From NCBI GenBank assembly GCA_024710355.1, contig JANJUX010000041.1:62001-126000 (forward strand): a DNA stretch of 64,000 bases, given 5' to 3'. Positions 25,964 through 34,943 of the stretch are shown one piece after another (the first letter of the stretch is position 1; each line of letters starts with the position of its first letter). The translations under genes were made by a program, and so were the position numbers. The DNA comes from Candidatus Rifleibacteriota bacterium (lineage in GTDB: Bacteria; Muiribacteriota; Ozemobacteria; Ozemobacterales; Ozemobacteraceae). The notes below the pieces were generated by a model. The model did not search any database. It saw only the letters and a list, made by a program, of their open reading frames with translations, and was not told where the DNA came from.

Positions 25964-26036
25964 AGCCCGCGACCGGGATTGAACCGGTGACCTCTTGCTT
26001 ACCATGCAAGTGCTCTACCGTCTGAGCTACACGGGC
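25964..26036 (-). tRNA. tRNA-Thr (anticodon GGT)
   Basis: 73 nt: acceptor GCCCGTG/CGCGGGC, anticodon stem CTTGC/GCAAG with loop ATGGTAA, T-arm GGTTCAATCC. Third tRNA of the cluster, 57 nt before tuf. Confidence 0.96.
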
Positions 26037-26043
26037 GATTCAC

Positions 26044-26126
26044 TGGAGAGAGGTGGATTTGAACCACCGTAGGCGCTAGCCAACAGATTTACAGTCTGCC
26101 CCCTTTAGCCACTCGGGCATCTCTCC
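26044..26126 (-). tRNA. tRNA-Tyr (anticodon GTA)
   Basis: 83 nt, with the long variable arm of bacterial tRNA-Tyr, acceptor GGAGAGA/TCTCTCC and anticodon loop CTGTAAA. Lies 7 nt from each neighbouring tRNA. Confidence 0.96.
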
Positions 26127-26132
26127 GTCTGC

Positions 26133-26205
26133 AGCTGGCAATGGGACTTGAACCCGCAACCTGCTGATTACAAGTCAGCTGCTCTGCCAATTGAGCTATG
26201 CCAGC
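26133..26205 (-). tRNA. tRNA-Thr (anticodon TGT)
   Basis: 73 nt: acceptor GCTGGCA/TGCCAGC, anticodon stem GCTGA/TCAGC with loop CTTGTAA, T-arm GGTTCAAGTCC. First gene of the tRNA-tuf transcript. Confidence 0.96.
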
Positions 26206-26250
26206 AGCACCAGTTCACTTGGAACTGTACCGCGTTAACGGTATTGTCGG

Positions 26251-26279
26251 ATTATAAAGCACGCCTGATTTAATGTCAA
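26251..26279 (-). promoter_or_regulatory. Consensus sigma-70 promoter of the tRNA-tuf operon
   Basis: Minus strand TTGACA, 17-nt spacer, TATAAT: a perfect match to both boxes and spacing. An AT-rich stretch lies immediately upstream. The predicted start is ~40 nt before the first tRNA. Confidence 0.92.
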
Positions 26280-26291
26280 CTATTTTTTCAA

Positions 26292-27497
26292 TTATTTTTT
26301 AAAAAATTCTTTCTGGCGTAAAATCTCGTACAGGGCGACCGCGGTGCTGACTGAAACATTCAGCGACGGCGTCTTGCCCGAAAGCGGAATCGACACGACG
26401 TCATCGCATACTTTTCTGACTCTTTCGCCGAGCCCGGCGTCTTCGCCACCGGCAACCAGTACAATTTTACCGCTGTACACCACTTCGTCGTATCTCTTCG
26501 GAGCGTCACCATCGAGACCGACAACCCAGAAGCCATCTTCTTTGAGTTTTTCGAGTGCGTCACCGAGATTGTTCACTCTGGCAACCGGAAGATAGGCAGC
26601 AGCCCCCTGAGCCGTGCGAATCGCCCACTCGGTCATACTGGCCGAACGGTGTTTCGGAATAAGTACCCCGCTGCAACCCGAAGATTCAACTGTGCGTACA
26701 ATCGCACCAAGATTTCTGGCATCTTCAACGTGGTTGAGGGCAACCAGAATGCCACGGCCAGCACGGGCTTTCGCCGAAATTTCTTCCAGCGAGCAGTATG
26801 CAAAAGACCCGCCGATAGCAACGATTCCCTGATTCTTTTCACCAAATTTTCTGGCAAACAGGTCAGGATTCATTTCCTTGACCGGAATTCCGCGAGTACT
26901 GGCAAGATCGCGAACCACACTGCCAACCGGACCCTTTACCCCGGTCGAAATAACTACCGAATCAATCTGCTGCCCACTTTCAAGAGCCTGAACGACTTCG
27001 TGACGCCCCTTGAGAATCAGGCGTTCATCTTCGCCACCCTCAGACTGCTGGGCTTCGCCGACAAACGATTTTTCACGCTTTTCGAATTCAGGCTTACGAG
27101 CCGGTCTGTCTTTGTGAAAAGCTTTTTCCGGGCGATCGCCTCTTCTCGGCCGATCGTCACGCTTTGCTGGTCGATCATCACGTTTTGCCGGTCGCTCATC
27201 GCGTTTTTCGTAGCGATCTTCGCGCTTCGCCGGTCTGTCATCGCGTTTAGCCGGCCTGTCGTCACGCTTTACCGGTCGATCATCACGTTTTGCCGGCCGA
27301 ACGGGTCGTTGTTCACCACCATGCCGTTTTTCTTCGTCACGGCCCGGCAGAGACGGTCTGCCGCGTTCGACAAATTTATCGTCGCGATCGTGTTTGCGCT
27401 CGCGCTTGTCTTCTGAAAACCTCGGTTTTCTGCCACGTTCGCCACCACGTTCTTCGCGGCCGCTGCCCTTACTGAAACCACCCTGTTTTTTATTCAT
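26292..27497 (-). CDS. rlmB: 23S rRNA (guanosine-2'-O)-methyltransferase RlmB-like, with long charged N-terminal repeat tail
   Basis: The C-terminal ~245 residues are a SpoU/TrmH-type enzyme: substrate-binding N-domain (LKGRHEVVQALESG) and the SPOUT knot with LNHVEDARNLGAIVRT, LVAGGEDAGLGERV and IPLSGKTPSLNVSVS motifs. These methylate G2251 in E. coli 23S rRNA via SAM. The first ~155 residues are an added low-complexity tail of Arg, Lys, Asp and Gly with about ten PAKRDDR-like heptads, likely disordered and RNA-binding. AAGGA upstream of the ATG. Third gene of cysS-mrnC-rlmB. A paralogous specificity (TrmH family) cannot be excluded. Confidence 0.88.
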   Translation of the reverse strand: MNKKQGGFSKGSGREERGGERGRKPRFSEDKRERKHDRDDKFVERGRPSLPGRDEEKRHGGEQRPVRPAKRDDRPVKRDDRPAKRDDRPAKREDRYEKRDERPAKRDDRPAKRDDRPRRGDRPEKAFHKDRPARKPEFEKREKSFVGEAQQSEGGEDERLILKGRHEVVQALESGQQIDSVVISTGVKGPVGSVVRDLASTRGIPVKEMNPDLFARKFGEKNQGIVAIGGSFAYCSLEEISAKARAGRGILVALNHVEDARNLGAIVRTVESSGCSGVLIPKHRSASMTEWAIRTAQGAAAYLPVARVNNLGDALEKLKEDGFWVVGLDGDAPKRYDEVVYSGKIVLVAGGEDAGLGERVRKVCDDVVSIPLSGKTPSLNVSVSTAVALYEILRQKEFFKK

Positions 27498-27508
27498 TTT
27501 AATTATCC

Positions 27509-27952
27509 TTATTCTTCATTCAAACCTGCAGCCACCGACATCAGTGCCCGCAGGCGATCATTCTGACCGGTCAGAAACAGATACCCAACCCAGGCCTCCA
27601 GGGCGGTAGCTCTGGCATACTCGGCCCGAGTTCCTGAACCATAGCGTGACGGAGTCTTGGCGTTGCGCCAGTTTTTAACCAGCTCCTGGTCGGACTCGGG
27701 CAGTTCCGGAAAAATCAGCTCGAACACCCTCGCCTGAGCGGTCGAACTGACCAGTTCGACGAGTGAGTCATGCAGACGACCGGCGCCATCTATACCTTTT
27801 CTGACATGGCTCAGTCGCAGATTCAGCTCGTAGACCCCATCACCAATATAAGCAAGAGTGCGTGCCGGCAATCGGGCAACTTCAGTCTGACTCCAGGCTT
27901 CGGCAACCAGAAATGCGTCAGAACCGCCCAGAAGGGTTTTGTTTACATCCAT
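27509..27952 (-). CDS. mrnC: Mini-ribonuclease III
   Basis: 147 residues: an RNase III catalytic domain without the double-stranded RNA-binding domain. Visible motifs are LAYIGDGVYEL (~36-46, catalytic Asp), KNWRNAKTPSR and the second acidic site in LEAWVGYLFL. Mini-III matures 23S rRNA ends. Between cysS and rlmB, the same order as in Bacillus. Starts 1 nt after the cysS stop. Confidence 0.93.
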   Translation of the reverse strand: MDVNKTLLGGSDAFLVAEAWSQTEVARLPARTLAYIGDGVYELNLRLSHVRKGIDGAGRLHDSLVELVSSTAQARVFELIFPELPESDQELVKNWRNAKTPSRYGSGTRAEYARATALEAWVGYLFLTGQNDRLRALMSVAAGLNEE

Positions 27953-27953
27953 A

Positions 27954-29402
27954 TCAGGCCTTGCGCCAGCGCATGCCTTCTTTTGTATCTTCGATCAGAA
28001 TGCCGCCGGCTTTGAGGCGGTCTCTGATGGCATCGGCCACGTCGTATTTCTTGCTGGCCTTCATTTCCTTGCGCAGTTCGATGATGATGTCCATGATCGG
28101 CGCAATGTCGAGACCGCTGTCAACGCTGGCCGTTTCCGGAACAATGCCAAGAATGTCGCTGCCGTAAACTTTGATCAGCTGCAGAACGCGGGCAGCAGAT
28201 TCCGAAGATAGCGAGCTTGAACCGATGAAGCGGTTAACCTCGGTGACCAGGCCATAAAGCGCGGCAATGGCGCCGGGAGTATCAAGATCATCGTCGAGAC
28301 GCTCGCGAATCTTCGCTTCGACCTCATTACACAGGCTAACAGCTTCATTGTCAGCGGCACCGGCCGCCACTTTTTTGTCGATGATTTCGAGAAGCGCAAT
28401 CTGCAGCTGACTGAGACGGGTAAGCCCGGTAGCAGCCGCATCGATAGCGTCTTCAGTGTAGTTCGATGGCGAACGATAATGGGTAGTCAAAACGAAAGCC
28501 CTGATTGCTTCGGGTGAATGCTTTGCCAGCAGATCCTGGCAGGTTCTGAAATTGCCCAGCGACTTGCCCATCTTCACGCCGTCGACGGTAACCATGTTGT
28601 TGTGCATCCAGTAACGGCAGAACTGCGTGCAGTTCAGCGCTTCCGACTGGGCAATCTCGCATTCGTGGTGCGGAAACTTGTTTTCGAGACCGCCACCGTG
28701 AATATCAAAGGTTTTGCCAAGATATTTATTGGCCATTACCGAGCATTCGATGTGCCAGCCGGGGTAACCCTCGCCCCAGGGCGAGTTCCATTTAAGAATA
28801 TGACCGGGTTCAGCCTTTTTCCAGAGGGCGAAATCGCGTGGATTGCGCTTATCACCGCGGCTTTCAACGCGCACGGCCTCTTTCTGTTCTTCGAGACGGC
28901 GGCCAGAAAGCTTGCCGTATTCAGGAAACGACTCGACATCGTAATAGACGTTGCCATCGACTACGTAGGCATGCCCCTTCTCGACGAGCTTCTGCACGGC
29001 TTCGATCTGCTCACCTATGTGCTGACTGGCTCTGACATAAAAGTTCGGGTGTGCCAGACGCAGCTTTTCCATGTCGTACATATACTGGCGTGTCCATTTA
29101 TCGACGATTTCGTATGGATGAACCTGATCGATGCGTGCCTGTCGCTGAATTTTATCTTCGCCGGCATCGGCATCGTCAGTCAGGTGACCAACATCGGTGA
29201 TATTCTGCACATAACGAACCTTGAGACCTGAATTGCGCAGGTGTTTAACCAGCACATCGAAGGTAATGTAGCTCTTGGCGTGGCCAAGGTGCGGCGGGCC
29301 ATAAACGGTCGGGCCGCAGACATAGATTCCGACGTGCCCGGGCTCGATTGGTTTGAATTCTTCCTTCTGACGGGTGAGTGAATTATAAAGTGATAAAGTC
29401 AT
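27954..29402 (-). CDS. cysS: Cysteinyl-tRNA synthetase
   Basis: 482 residues, standard length. Class I signatures PHLGH (37-41) and KMGKS (~276), zinc ligands Cys29 and the [14 protein letters not shown] segments, and the C-terminal DALR-type helical domain are present. It charges tRNA-Cys. GGAGGG is 5 nt before the ATG. First gene of the cysS-mrnC-rlmB operon, divergent from gspC. Confidence 0.98.
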   Translation of the reverse strand: MTLSLYNSLTRQKEEFKPIEPGHVGIYVCGPTVYGPPHLGHAKSYITFDVLVKHLRNSGLKVRYVQNITDVGHLTDDADAGEDKIQRQARIDQVHPYEIVDKWTRQYMYDMEKLRLAHPNFYVRASQHIGEQIEAVQKLVEKGHAYVVDGNVYYDVESFPEYGKLSGRRLEEQKEAVRVESRGDKRNPRDFALWKKAEPGHILKWNSPWGEGYPGWHIECSVMANKYLGKTFDIHGGGLENKFPHHECEIAQSEALNCTQFCRYWMHNNMVTVDGVKMGKSLGNFRTCQDLLAKHSPEAIRAFVLTTHYRSPSNYTEDAIDAAATGLTRLSQLQIALLEIIDKKVAAGAADNEAVSLCNEVEAKIRERLDDDLDTPGAIAALYGLVTEVNRFIGSSSLSSESAARVLQLIKVYGSDILGIVPETASVDSGLDIAPIMDIIIELRKEMKASKKYDVADAIRDRLKAGGILIEDTKEGMRWRKA

Positions 29403-29499
29403 AGGGCCCTCCAGCGCTTTGCAAAAATTTCAGACAAAATGATACCACATAATAAATTTTCTTTCCGAAACAATTGCAGCGTTTGAGAAAAACGGCTGG

Positions 29500-29528
29500 T
29501 TGTAACCTTGGGGCAAAGAGGTTAGACT
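29500..29528 (+). promoter_or_regulatory. Promoter TTGTAA-N17-TAGACT abutting the gspC start codon
   Basis: The -10 box ends 6 nt before the ATG at 29535, placing the expected transcript start at the start codon. GAGG occurs only between the boxes and cannot serve as a ribosome binding site in that transcript. Confidence 0.55.
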
Positions 29529-29534
29529 TGGGGT

Positions 29535-30575
29535 ATGTCTGCCGGCATAAGCAAAAGGGAAAAAGTAACCGCTGCCGCCGCAGTGGCCATAGCTGGCCTG
29601 CTGCTCGGCGGATATTTTGCCGTCAGCATGCGTCCAGGCAAAGGTCTGCGAATTTCGCCACCGGTGATTAATCTTTCTGATGCACAAAAAAGCGCTGAAA
29701 ATCAGTCGCAGAGCATTGATCATATTGGGTCAGCATCTGTCATGGCGTTTTTCGGCCTCGACATCGATCCGCCGGCTGCAATTGCGTCTGCCGCACCCGA
29801 AATAGAAAAACACGCCCCCCCGCCGGTCGCAACCCCGACTGCCTTGATTTCTGCCCCGCCCCCGCCGGTCGACCTGGACAAAAAAGGTTACAAACTGCGC
29901 GGCACCGTTCTTGAAGATGGCCGCAGCGCCGCTTTTGTTTTCGTGCCCGCCGAAAAAAGGGTTGTGGTGCTCAGAGAAAACGCCAGCGGCCCGGTTCGCC
30001 TGCTCGAAACCGGCATGCGCCGAATCAGGCTGCAGACACCGGAAGGCGCCGGCTATCTTGAACTCGACAGTGCCAAAGGCTCACCGGGCATTGCTGCCGG
30101 TAGTGCCGGCATGTCTGCGCTGCCGTCTGCACTTTCTGGCGGTGGTAGTGGCACCGTGCAAGGCAACATACCCGGAGGCGCAACCGGTGCCGGAATGCCG
30201 CCGCAAGGCAGCCAGGCAGGTCAAGCCCAGCCTGGCCCCATGCAGAACGCCGACGCGGTTGCCGGCCTGATCAACCAGGGCAAATTGCGAATTTCGCAGG
30301 AACGCGGCCGTTTTTCGGTTGAAATCAAAGAAGTCCCTGATTTACTCAAAGATTACGACCTCAAGTCTGGCGACCGCATCATTGGCACCGATGCCGGTGA
30401 ATTCAGGCGTTCTCAGGATGTCGCGCTGAACCTTGGCGCGGCCGGCGAAAAATCGCATGGCCTGCGCATTCAGCGAAACGGCAGAATAATCAATCTGAGA
30501 GCGCCTCTGCGCCAGCCCCCAGCGGGCACAGCCTCGGGCGCGAGTGGCCTCACCCCGCCATCCAACCAACCTTGA
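29535..30575 (+). CDS. gspC: Type II secretion protein GspC-like, with PDZ-like C-terminus
   Basis: 346 residues. N-terminal cytoplasmic stub, one TM helix (~10-29, VTAAAAVAIAGLLLGGYFAV), a Pro-rich linker (~95-117), a homology-region-like beta domain (~120-180, KLRGTVLEDGRSAAFVFV), a Gly/Pro/Gln-rich hinge (~185-240) and a C-terminal PDZ-like domain (~250-330, LLKDYDLKSGDRIIGTDAGEF). This is the GspC plan: it links the inner-membrane platform to GspD. It heads gspC-D-E-F. Some residue divergence from classical GspC; the call leans on architecture and context. Confidence 0.82.
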   Translation: MSAGISKREKVTAAAAVAIAGLLLGGYFAVSMRPGKGLRISPPVINLSDAQKSAENQSQSIDHIGSASVMAFFGLDIDPPAAIASAAPEIEKHAPPPVATPTALISAPPPPVDLDKKGYKLRGTVLEDGRSAAFVFVPAEKRVVVLRENASGPVRLLETGMRRIRLQTPEGAGYLELDSAKGSPGIAAGSAGMSALPSALSGGGSGTVQGNIPGGATGAGMPPQGSQAGQAQPGPMQNADAVAGLINQGKLRISQERGRFSVEIKEVPDLLKDYDLKSGDRIIGTDAGEFRRSQDVALNLGAAGEKSHGLRIQRNGRIINLRAPLRQPPAGTASGASGLTPPSNQP

Positions 30576-30709
30576 GAGCAACTCACGCATCAGTTGTTGT
30601 CTGTTGCATACTGCGTAAAAACTGTTTTTGACCGGTGCTGCTTAAAGATTTGACCGCGAATGAACGTGGGTGAACAGATAAAATCAAGTGGGATTTTTTA
30701 AAAAAGTCA

Positions 30710-30737
30710 TTGACAGAGCCTGTGATTTAAGTACTCT
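30710..30737 (+). promoter_or_regulatory. Promoter TTGACA-N16-TACTCT upstream of gspD
   Basis: A consensus -35 box and a fair -10 box lie 71 nt before the gspD ATG, within the 233-bp gap after gspC, indicating an internal promoter for gspDEF. The rest of the gap shows no gene. Confidence 0.6.
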
Positions 30738-30808
30738 TCCCGATTAACGTCGGGTTTCCTTGCCCGGCGCCGCAGCTATCCTGACTCAAACCGTATCGGG
30801 GAAATAAG

Positions 30809-33274
30809 ATGTCTGACCGAAACTTCTGCCAGCAAAGCAGTTTTAAACTCACAATCGGCTTCTGTATTCTTGCCGTGGCCATTGCCACCGGTCTTCAGGC
30901 ACAGACACGCGTGATCGACCCCCAGGGCAATCCATTTCAGAAGCAGCCACTGATCAGAAACGCTCCCGGCCAGCTTCAGGGTACCCAGGCAATTTCGCCC
31001 GACCGTTCTCAGAACCTCAACCCCGGTCTACCCCCGATTGTAAAATTCAATCAAACCAGCAGCACCACACCTGCTGCCGATACCCCGGTTGCCACTCCAG
31101 ACATCAACGCTGCCGAGATCATCGAGCCATCAGAGGGTTCAAAGTCTGACGAGATCGCGATCAACTTTGAAGCTGTCGATCTGATGAGCCTGGTTCGCTA
31201 CATGAGCCAGGAAACCGGCCGCGGTTTTATCATCAATCAGCCGCTGCAGGGCGATGTGACCATCATTTCGCCGGTTACCCTCGGTAAGGAAGAAGCCCTG
31301 GCCATGCTGGAGTCAATTCTTCAGGTGCGGGGCTACACGGCTGTGCCTTCCGGCAAAATGTTCAAAATCGTCGCACTCAGCGATGCCAAGGTGGCGGGCA
31401 CCGAAACCCGCACCCCCGGTGAACTGACCTCGCTCAGCGATGACGACACCCTTATCACTCAGATTGTGCCGCTCGAAAGAACCTCTGTGGAAGAGGCGAG
31501 CAAAATTCTCGCTACTCTGCTGCCCCGCGACGCTTCGATGCTGCTTTTTCCGCCGTCGAACACGATCGTTCTGACCGGCCGTTCGGTCAACATAAAAAGA
31601 GCTCTCGAAGTTCTGCTAGAACTCGAAAAGGGTCTACTGCGACCGGGCCTCGATATTGTACCCCTCAAATATTCAGCGGCCGATGATCTTAAAGCCCAGC
31701 TCGAAAAAATTATTTCGGGCGGCGGGGTTGAACGCGACACCATCAAGGGCGGCGTCAATTTTATCGCCGATAAACGCAGCAACAGTCTGTTTGTACTCAC
31801 CTCGCCCGAAAATTTCGAACGGGTCAGAACTCTGATCGACCGTCTCGACACCTCGACGACCGATGCCAGGCCAGAGCTGACAAGATTTTTCACCCTCAAA
31901 TATGCCGACGAAACCGAAACTGCGAAGCAGCTCGAAGACATTCTCGGTTTCAGCCGTAAAAATGAGATCACTTCAGCTTCTGAATCAGCAATAATTGAAA
32001 CTACCCGTCTGGTTCCGATCAAAAGAACCCGATCAATAATGATTACCGCCCGTTCAGAAGATGTCATGAACCGCATAGAATCGCTCCTGCAGCACCTGGA
32101 CTCGCCGCCGGCAAAGGGCAGCGGCGATGTCAAGGTAATCAAGGTTGTCAATGCCGAAGCGAAAACCCTTGCTGAAACACTTGCCAAGCTCGTTCAGCAG
32201 ACCGAGCAGGGTGCCGCACCGACTTCAGGTGCCCGCCAGATCGTTACCTTCGTTGCTGAAGAGCACACCAACTCGATCATCATGACCGGGCCACCGCAGC
32301 AGTTTCCGCAGTATGAGGCCATTCTTGCTTCACTCGACGTCATGCGGCACCAGATTCTCGTCGAAGTACTCATCACTGAAGTCAGCGGCCAGCTGACCCA
32401 CAATCTCGGCATCGAGTGGAACGTTTTCGACTACAATTCAGAGACCTGGCGCGCCTTCGGCGGCACCAACTATGGTATCAAGGGCAGCAACCCTTCTGCC
32501 AACAGCGGTTTTCAGGTTGGCCTGATCAAGGAAGCCGTTACCGCCGCCGATCTGGCGAAGGGCGATGCCACTGCCCTCAGCAAAATCAAAGCTATGGTTA
32601 AAGCCTACAGCAACAATTCAAACTTCAAGATTCTTTCGGCGCCCCAGATCCTGAGCACCGACAACCAGGAAGCGAAAATTTCGGTCGGCGAAGTGGTTGC
32701 CCTGCCCCAGGGCTTTACCCAGGACCGTGATACCGGCCGTTTCGACCTCACCAACTTCAAATATGAAGACGTAGGCATAGTTCTTGGTCTGACCCCGAGA
32801 GTTAACTCGAACGATCTCGTCACTCTCAAAATCGACCAGGAAATCAAAAAGCGCCAGGAAGAAAACCTGTATGAATTCAATGTTCCGGTGCTTACGAAGC
32901 GCCAGATGCAGACTACTATCACGGTTCCGAACCATAAAACTATCGTCATCGGTGGTCTGATGCGTGAAGACAAAACCAAGGTAATCGAAAAGGTACCGCT
33001 GCTGTCGAAGATTCCGTTTATCGGCGAAGCTTTCAAGAACCGGCGCGACGTGACCCAGAAAACCAACCTGCTGGTTTTTATCACACCACATATTCTCTCG
33101 ACACCCGAAGAAGTGTTAAAATTTGACGAGGCCAGAGGTGCCAGCACCGAAGAAACAAAACTGGAAGAAGTCAAAAAGACTGTTGTGCAGAAGCAGCAGG
33201 CGCACGAAAACCAGTTCAGAGACAGGGCGCTGAAGGCTTTTGAAAGACTCAAGACCAACATCGACAAGAAGTAG
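30809..33274 (+). CDS. gspD: Type II secretion secretin GspD
   Basis: 821 residues. Signal peptide (~1-31), a ~75-residue low-complexity stretch, N0 domain (INFEAVDLMSLVRYMSQETG, ~112-185), KH-like N1-N3 domains, then the secretin beta-barrel (~515-765) with VEVLITEVSG, the gate region, and VPLLSKIPFIGEAF...TNLLVFITPHIL. The C-terminal ~55 residues are a charged helix, possibly the pilotin-binding S-region. GspD forms the outer-membrane pore, which argues for a diderm cell. GGGGAA precedes the ATG. Confidence 0.96.
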   Translation: MSDRNFCQQSSFKLTIGFCILAVAIATGLQAQTRVIDPQGNPFQKQPLIRNAPGQLQGTQAISPDRSQNLNPGLPPIVKFNQTSSTTPAADTPVATPDINAAEIIEPSEGSKSDEIAINFEAVDLMSLVRYMSQETGRGFIINQPLQGDVTIISPVTLGKEEALAMLESILQVRGYTAVPSGKMFKIVALSDAKVAGTETRTPGELTSLSDDDTLITQIVPLERTSVEEASKILATLLPRDASMLLFPPSNTIVLTGRSVNIKRALEVLLELEKGLLRPGLDIVPLKYSAADDLKAQLEKIISGGGVERDTIKGGVNFIADKRSNSLFVLTSPENFERVRTLIDRLDTSTTDARPELTRFFTLKYADETETAKQLEDILGFSRKNEITSASESAIIETTRLVPIKRTRSIMITARSEDVMNRIESLLQHLDSPPAKGSGDVKVIKVVNAEAKTLAETLAKLVQQTEQGAAPTSGARQIVTFVAEEHTNSIIMTGPPQQFPQYEAILASLDVMRHQILVEVLITEVSGQLTHNLGIEWNVFDYNSETWRAFGGTNYGIKGSNPSANSGFQVGLIKEAVTAADLAKGDATALSKIKAMVKAYSNNSNFKILSAPQILSTDNQEAKISVGEVVALPQGFTQDRDTGRFDLTNFKYEDVGIVLGLTPRVNSNDLVTLKIDQEIKKRQEENLYEFNVPVLTKRQMQTTITVPNHKTIVIGGLMREDKTKVIEKVPLLSKIPFIGEAFKNRRDVTQKTNLLVFITPHILSTPEEVLKFDEARGASTEETKLEEVKKTVVQKQQAHENQFRDRALKAFERLKTNIDKK

Positions 33275-33288
33275 CAGGCCTGCGACAG

Positions 33289-34941
33289 ATGAAAAACCGG
33301 CAAAAGCTCGGGCAGATTCTCGTCGAACGCGGCGAGATCTCGCCTGAAATGCTCGATGAGGCGCTGCGGCAGCAAACCGCTGTTCCCGCCCACCGCCTGC
33401 TCGGAGAAATTCTTGTCGACAACGGCTACATAGATGAGCAGGCCCTTTTTTCGGCCCTCGCCCTGCAGTGGGGATTTGAATTCGCCCAGGTCATAGACCC
33501 GGCTGATATCGACAATGGTATTCTTGAGCTTTTTCCGCTCGAACACCTGCGCCGCAATATGACTTTTCCGATGCACCAGACCGAAGACACGCTGTTTGTG
33601 GCGTCGGCTGATCCTTTCAAGCCGGGAGTTATCGAAGAACTCAGCCGCAAGTTCAAGAAAAAACTGCGTTTTGTCATTCTGCCACCCGGCGTCATCAGCA
33701 ACGCGCTCAACGAAACCTACGGCCGGGGCCGGGATTCACAGGAAATCATCGAAACGATCAGCATTGAAGAAGACGTCGATGGCAACCTCGAAAACTTCGA
33801 ACCTGAAGACGTGCTTGAATCGGCCAACAAAGCCCCGGTTGTCAGGTTCGTCAACACTCTGATTTTTCAATCTCTGCGCGAGCGAGCTTCAGACATTCAT
33901 CTTGAGCTTTCCCCAGAGGGTTTTCGCATTCGTTATCGCATCGATGGCGTTCTGGTCAACCGCTTTTCCCCACCGCGCAAACTGCATGCGCCCGTTACAT
34001 CACGCATCAAAATCATGGCTGGTCTCGATATTGCAGAGCGCCGCCTGCCCCAGGATGGTAAAATCAGGGTAAAATTTGGCGACCGCGAAGTAGACATCCG
34101 AGTCAGTTCAGTGCCATGCGCACACGGCGAACGCGTGGTCATGCGCCTGCTCGACCGCAAAACCGAACTGCTGACGCTCGAACAGATGGGCATGGACAAA
34201 GAAGTGCTGCAAACATTCGACCGGCTGATCCGGAGACCGAACGGCATTCTTCTCGTCACCGGCCCGACCGGTTCGGGTAAAACCACAACCTTATATGGCG
34301 CAATAATGCGTATCATCAGCCCGGATGTCAACATCATCACCCTCGAAGACCCGGTTGAATATGAATTGCCGGGGGCGAGTCAGATTCCGGTCAAACCGCG
34401 TATCGGTTTCACTTTTGCGGCCGGTTTGCGGTCGATACTGCGCCAGGACCCCGACGTCATTCTCGTCGGCGAAATCCGCGATGACGAAACCGCCTCTATG
34501 GCCATTCAATCAAGCCTTACCGGGCATCTGGTATTTTCGACCCTGCATACCAACGATGCAGCCTCGGCCGCCGTCAGGCTCATCGACATGAATGTCGAGC
34601 CCTACCTGGTGTCGTCGACTCTGATAGGAGTATTGGCTCAGCGTCTGGTGAGAAGGCTCTGCGGCGCCTGCCGGCAGCAGAGCCCGGCAGGCGAATGGTC
34701 GGCGGCCGGGTGCCCACAGTGTTCCGGAACCGGTTTCAAGGGCCGGTGCGGCATTTACGAAATGATGGTCATTGACGAAAGTCTCTCGGCCATGATTGGG
34801 CGCGGCGCCAGCCTCGACGAGATAAGGGCGCAGGCCAAAAAGGGCGGCATGGTCAGCCTGTATGAAAACGGCCTGCACAAAGTCGCCATGGGCATAACTT
34901 CAAAAGCCGAAATCGAACGCGTCTGCTGGCAGGGAGGCTGA
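33289..34941 (+). CDS. gspE: Type II secretion ATPase GspE
   Basis: 550 residues. N-terminal MshEN/T2SSE_N domain (~1-150), then the hexameric ATPase: Walker A GPTGSGKTTT (~325), Asp box, Walker B LVGEIRDDETA, His box HTNDA. A four-cysteine zinc subdomain is present near the C-terminus (CGAC...CPQC). It powers pseudopilus assembly. A PilB-type pilus ATPase would look similar; the flanking gspC, D and F favour T2SS. Starts 14 nt after gspD. Confidence 0.95.
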   Translation: MKNRQKLGQILVERGEISPEMLDEALRQQTAVPAHRLLGEILVDNGYIDEQALFSALALQWGFEFAQVIDPADIDNGILELFPLEHLRRNMTFPMHQTEDTLFVASADPFKPGVIEELSRKFKKKLRFVILPPGVISNALNETYGRGRDSQEIIETISIEEDVDGNLENFEPEDVLESANKAPVVRFVNTLIFQSLRERASDIHLELSPEGFRIRYRIDGVLVNRFSPPRKLHAPVTSRIKIMAGLDIAERRLPQDGKIRVKFGDREVDIRVSSVPCAHGERVVMRLLDRKTELLTLEQMGMDKEVLQTFDRLIRRPNGILLVTGPTGSGKTTTLYGAIMRIISPDVNIITLEDPVEYELPGASQIPVKPRIGFTFAAGLRSILRQDPDVILVGEIRDDETASMAIQSSLTGHLVFSTLHTNDAASAAVRLIDMNVEPYLVSSTLIGVLAQRLVRRLCGACRQQSPAGEWSAAGCPQCSGTGFKGRCGIYEMMVIDESLSAMIGRGASLDEIRAQAKKGGMVSLYENGLHKVAMGITSKAEIERVCWQGG

Positions 34942-34943
34942 TT

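Noticed and set aside
27140..27320. Short tandem repeats resembling a CRISPR array
   Set aside because: They are codon-phased heptads inside rlmB, without unique spacers.
29430..29723. 97-codon open frame on the minus strand in the cysS-gspC gap
   Set aside because: It overlaps the gspC start and has no signal or motif; cysS already has a clear start and ribosome binding site.
31459..32187. 242-codon open frame on the minus strand within gspD
   Set aside because: gspD is unmistakable; the reverse frame is a codon-usage shadow.
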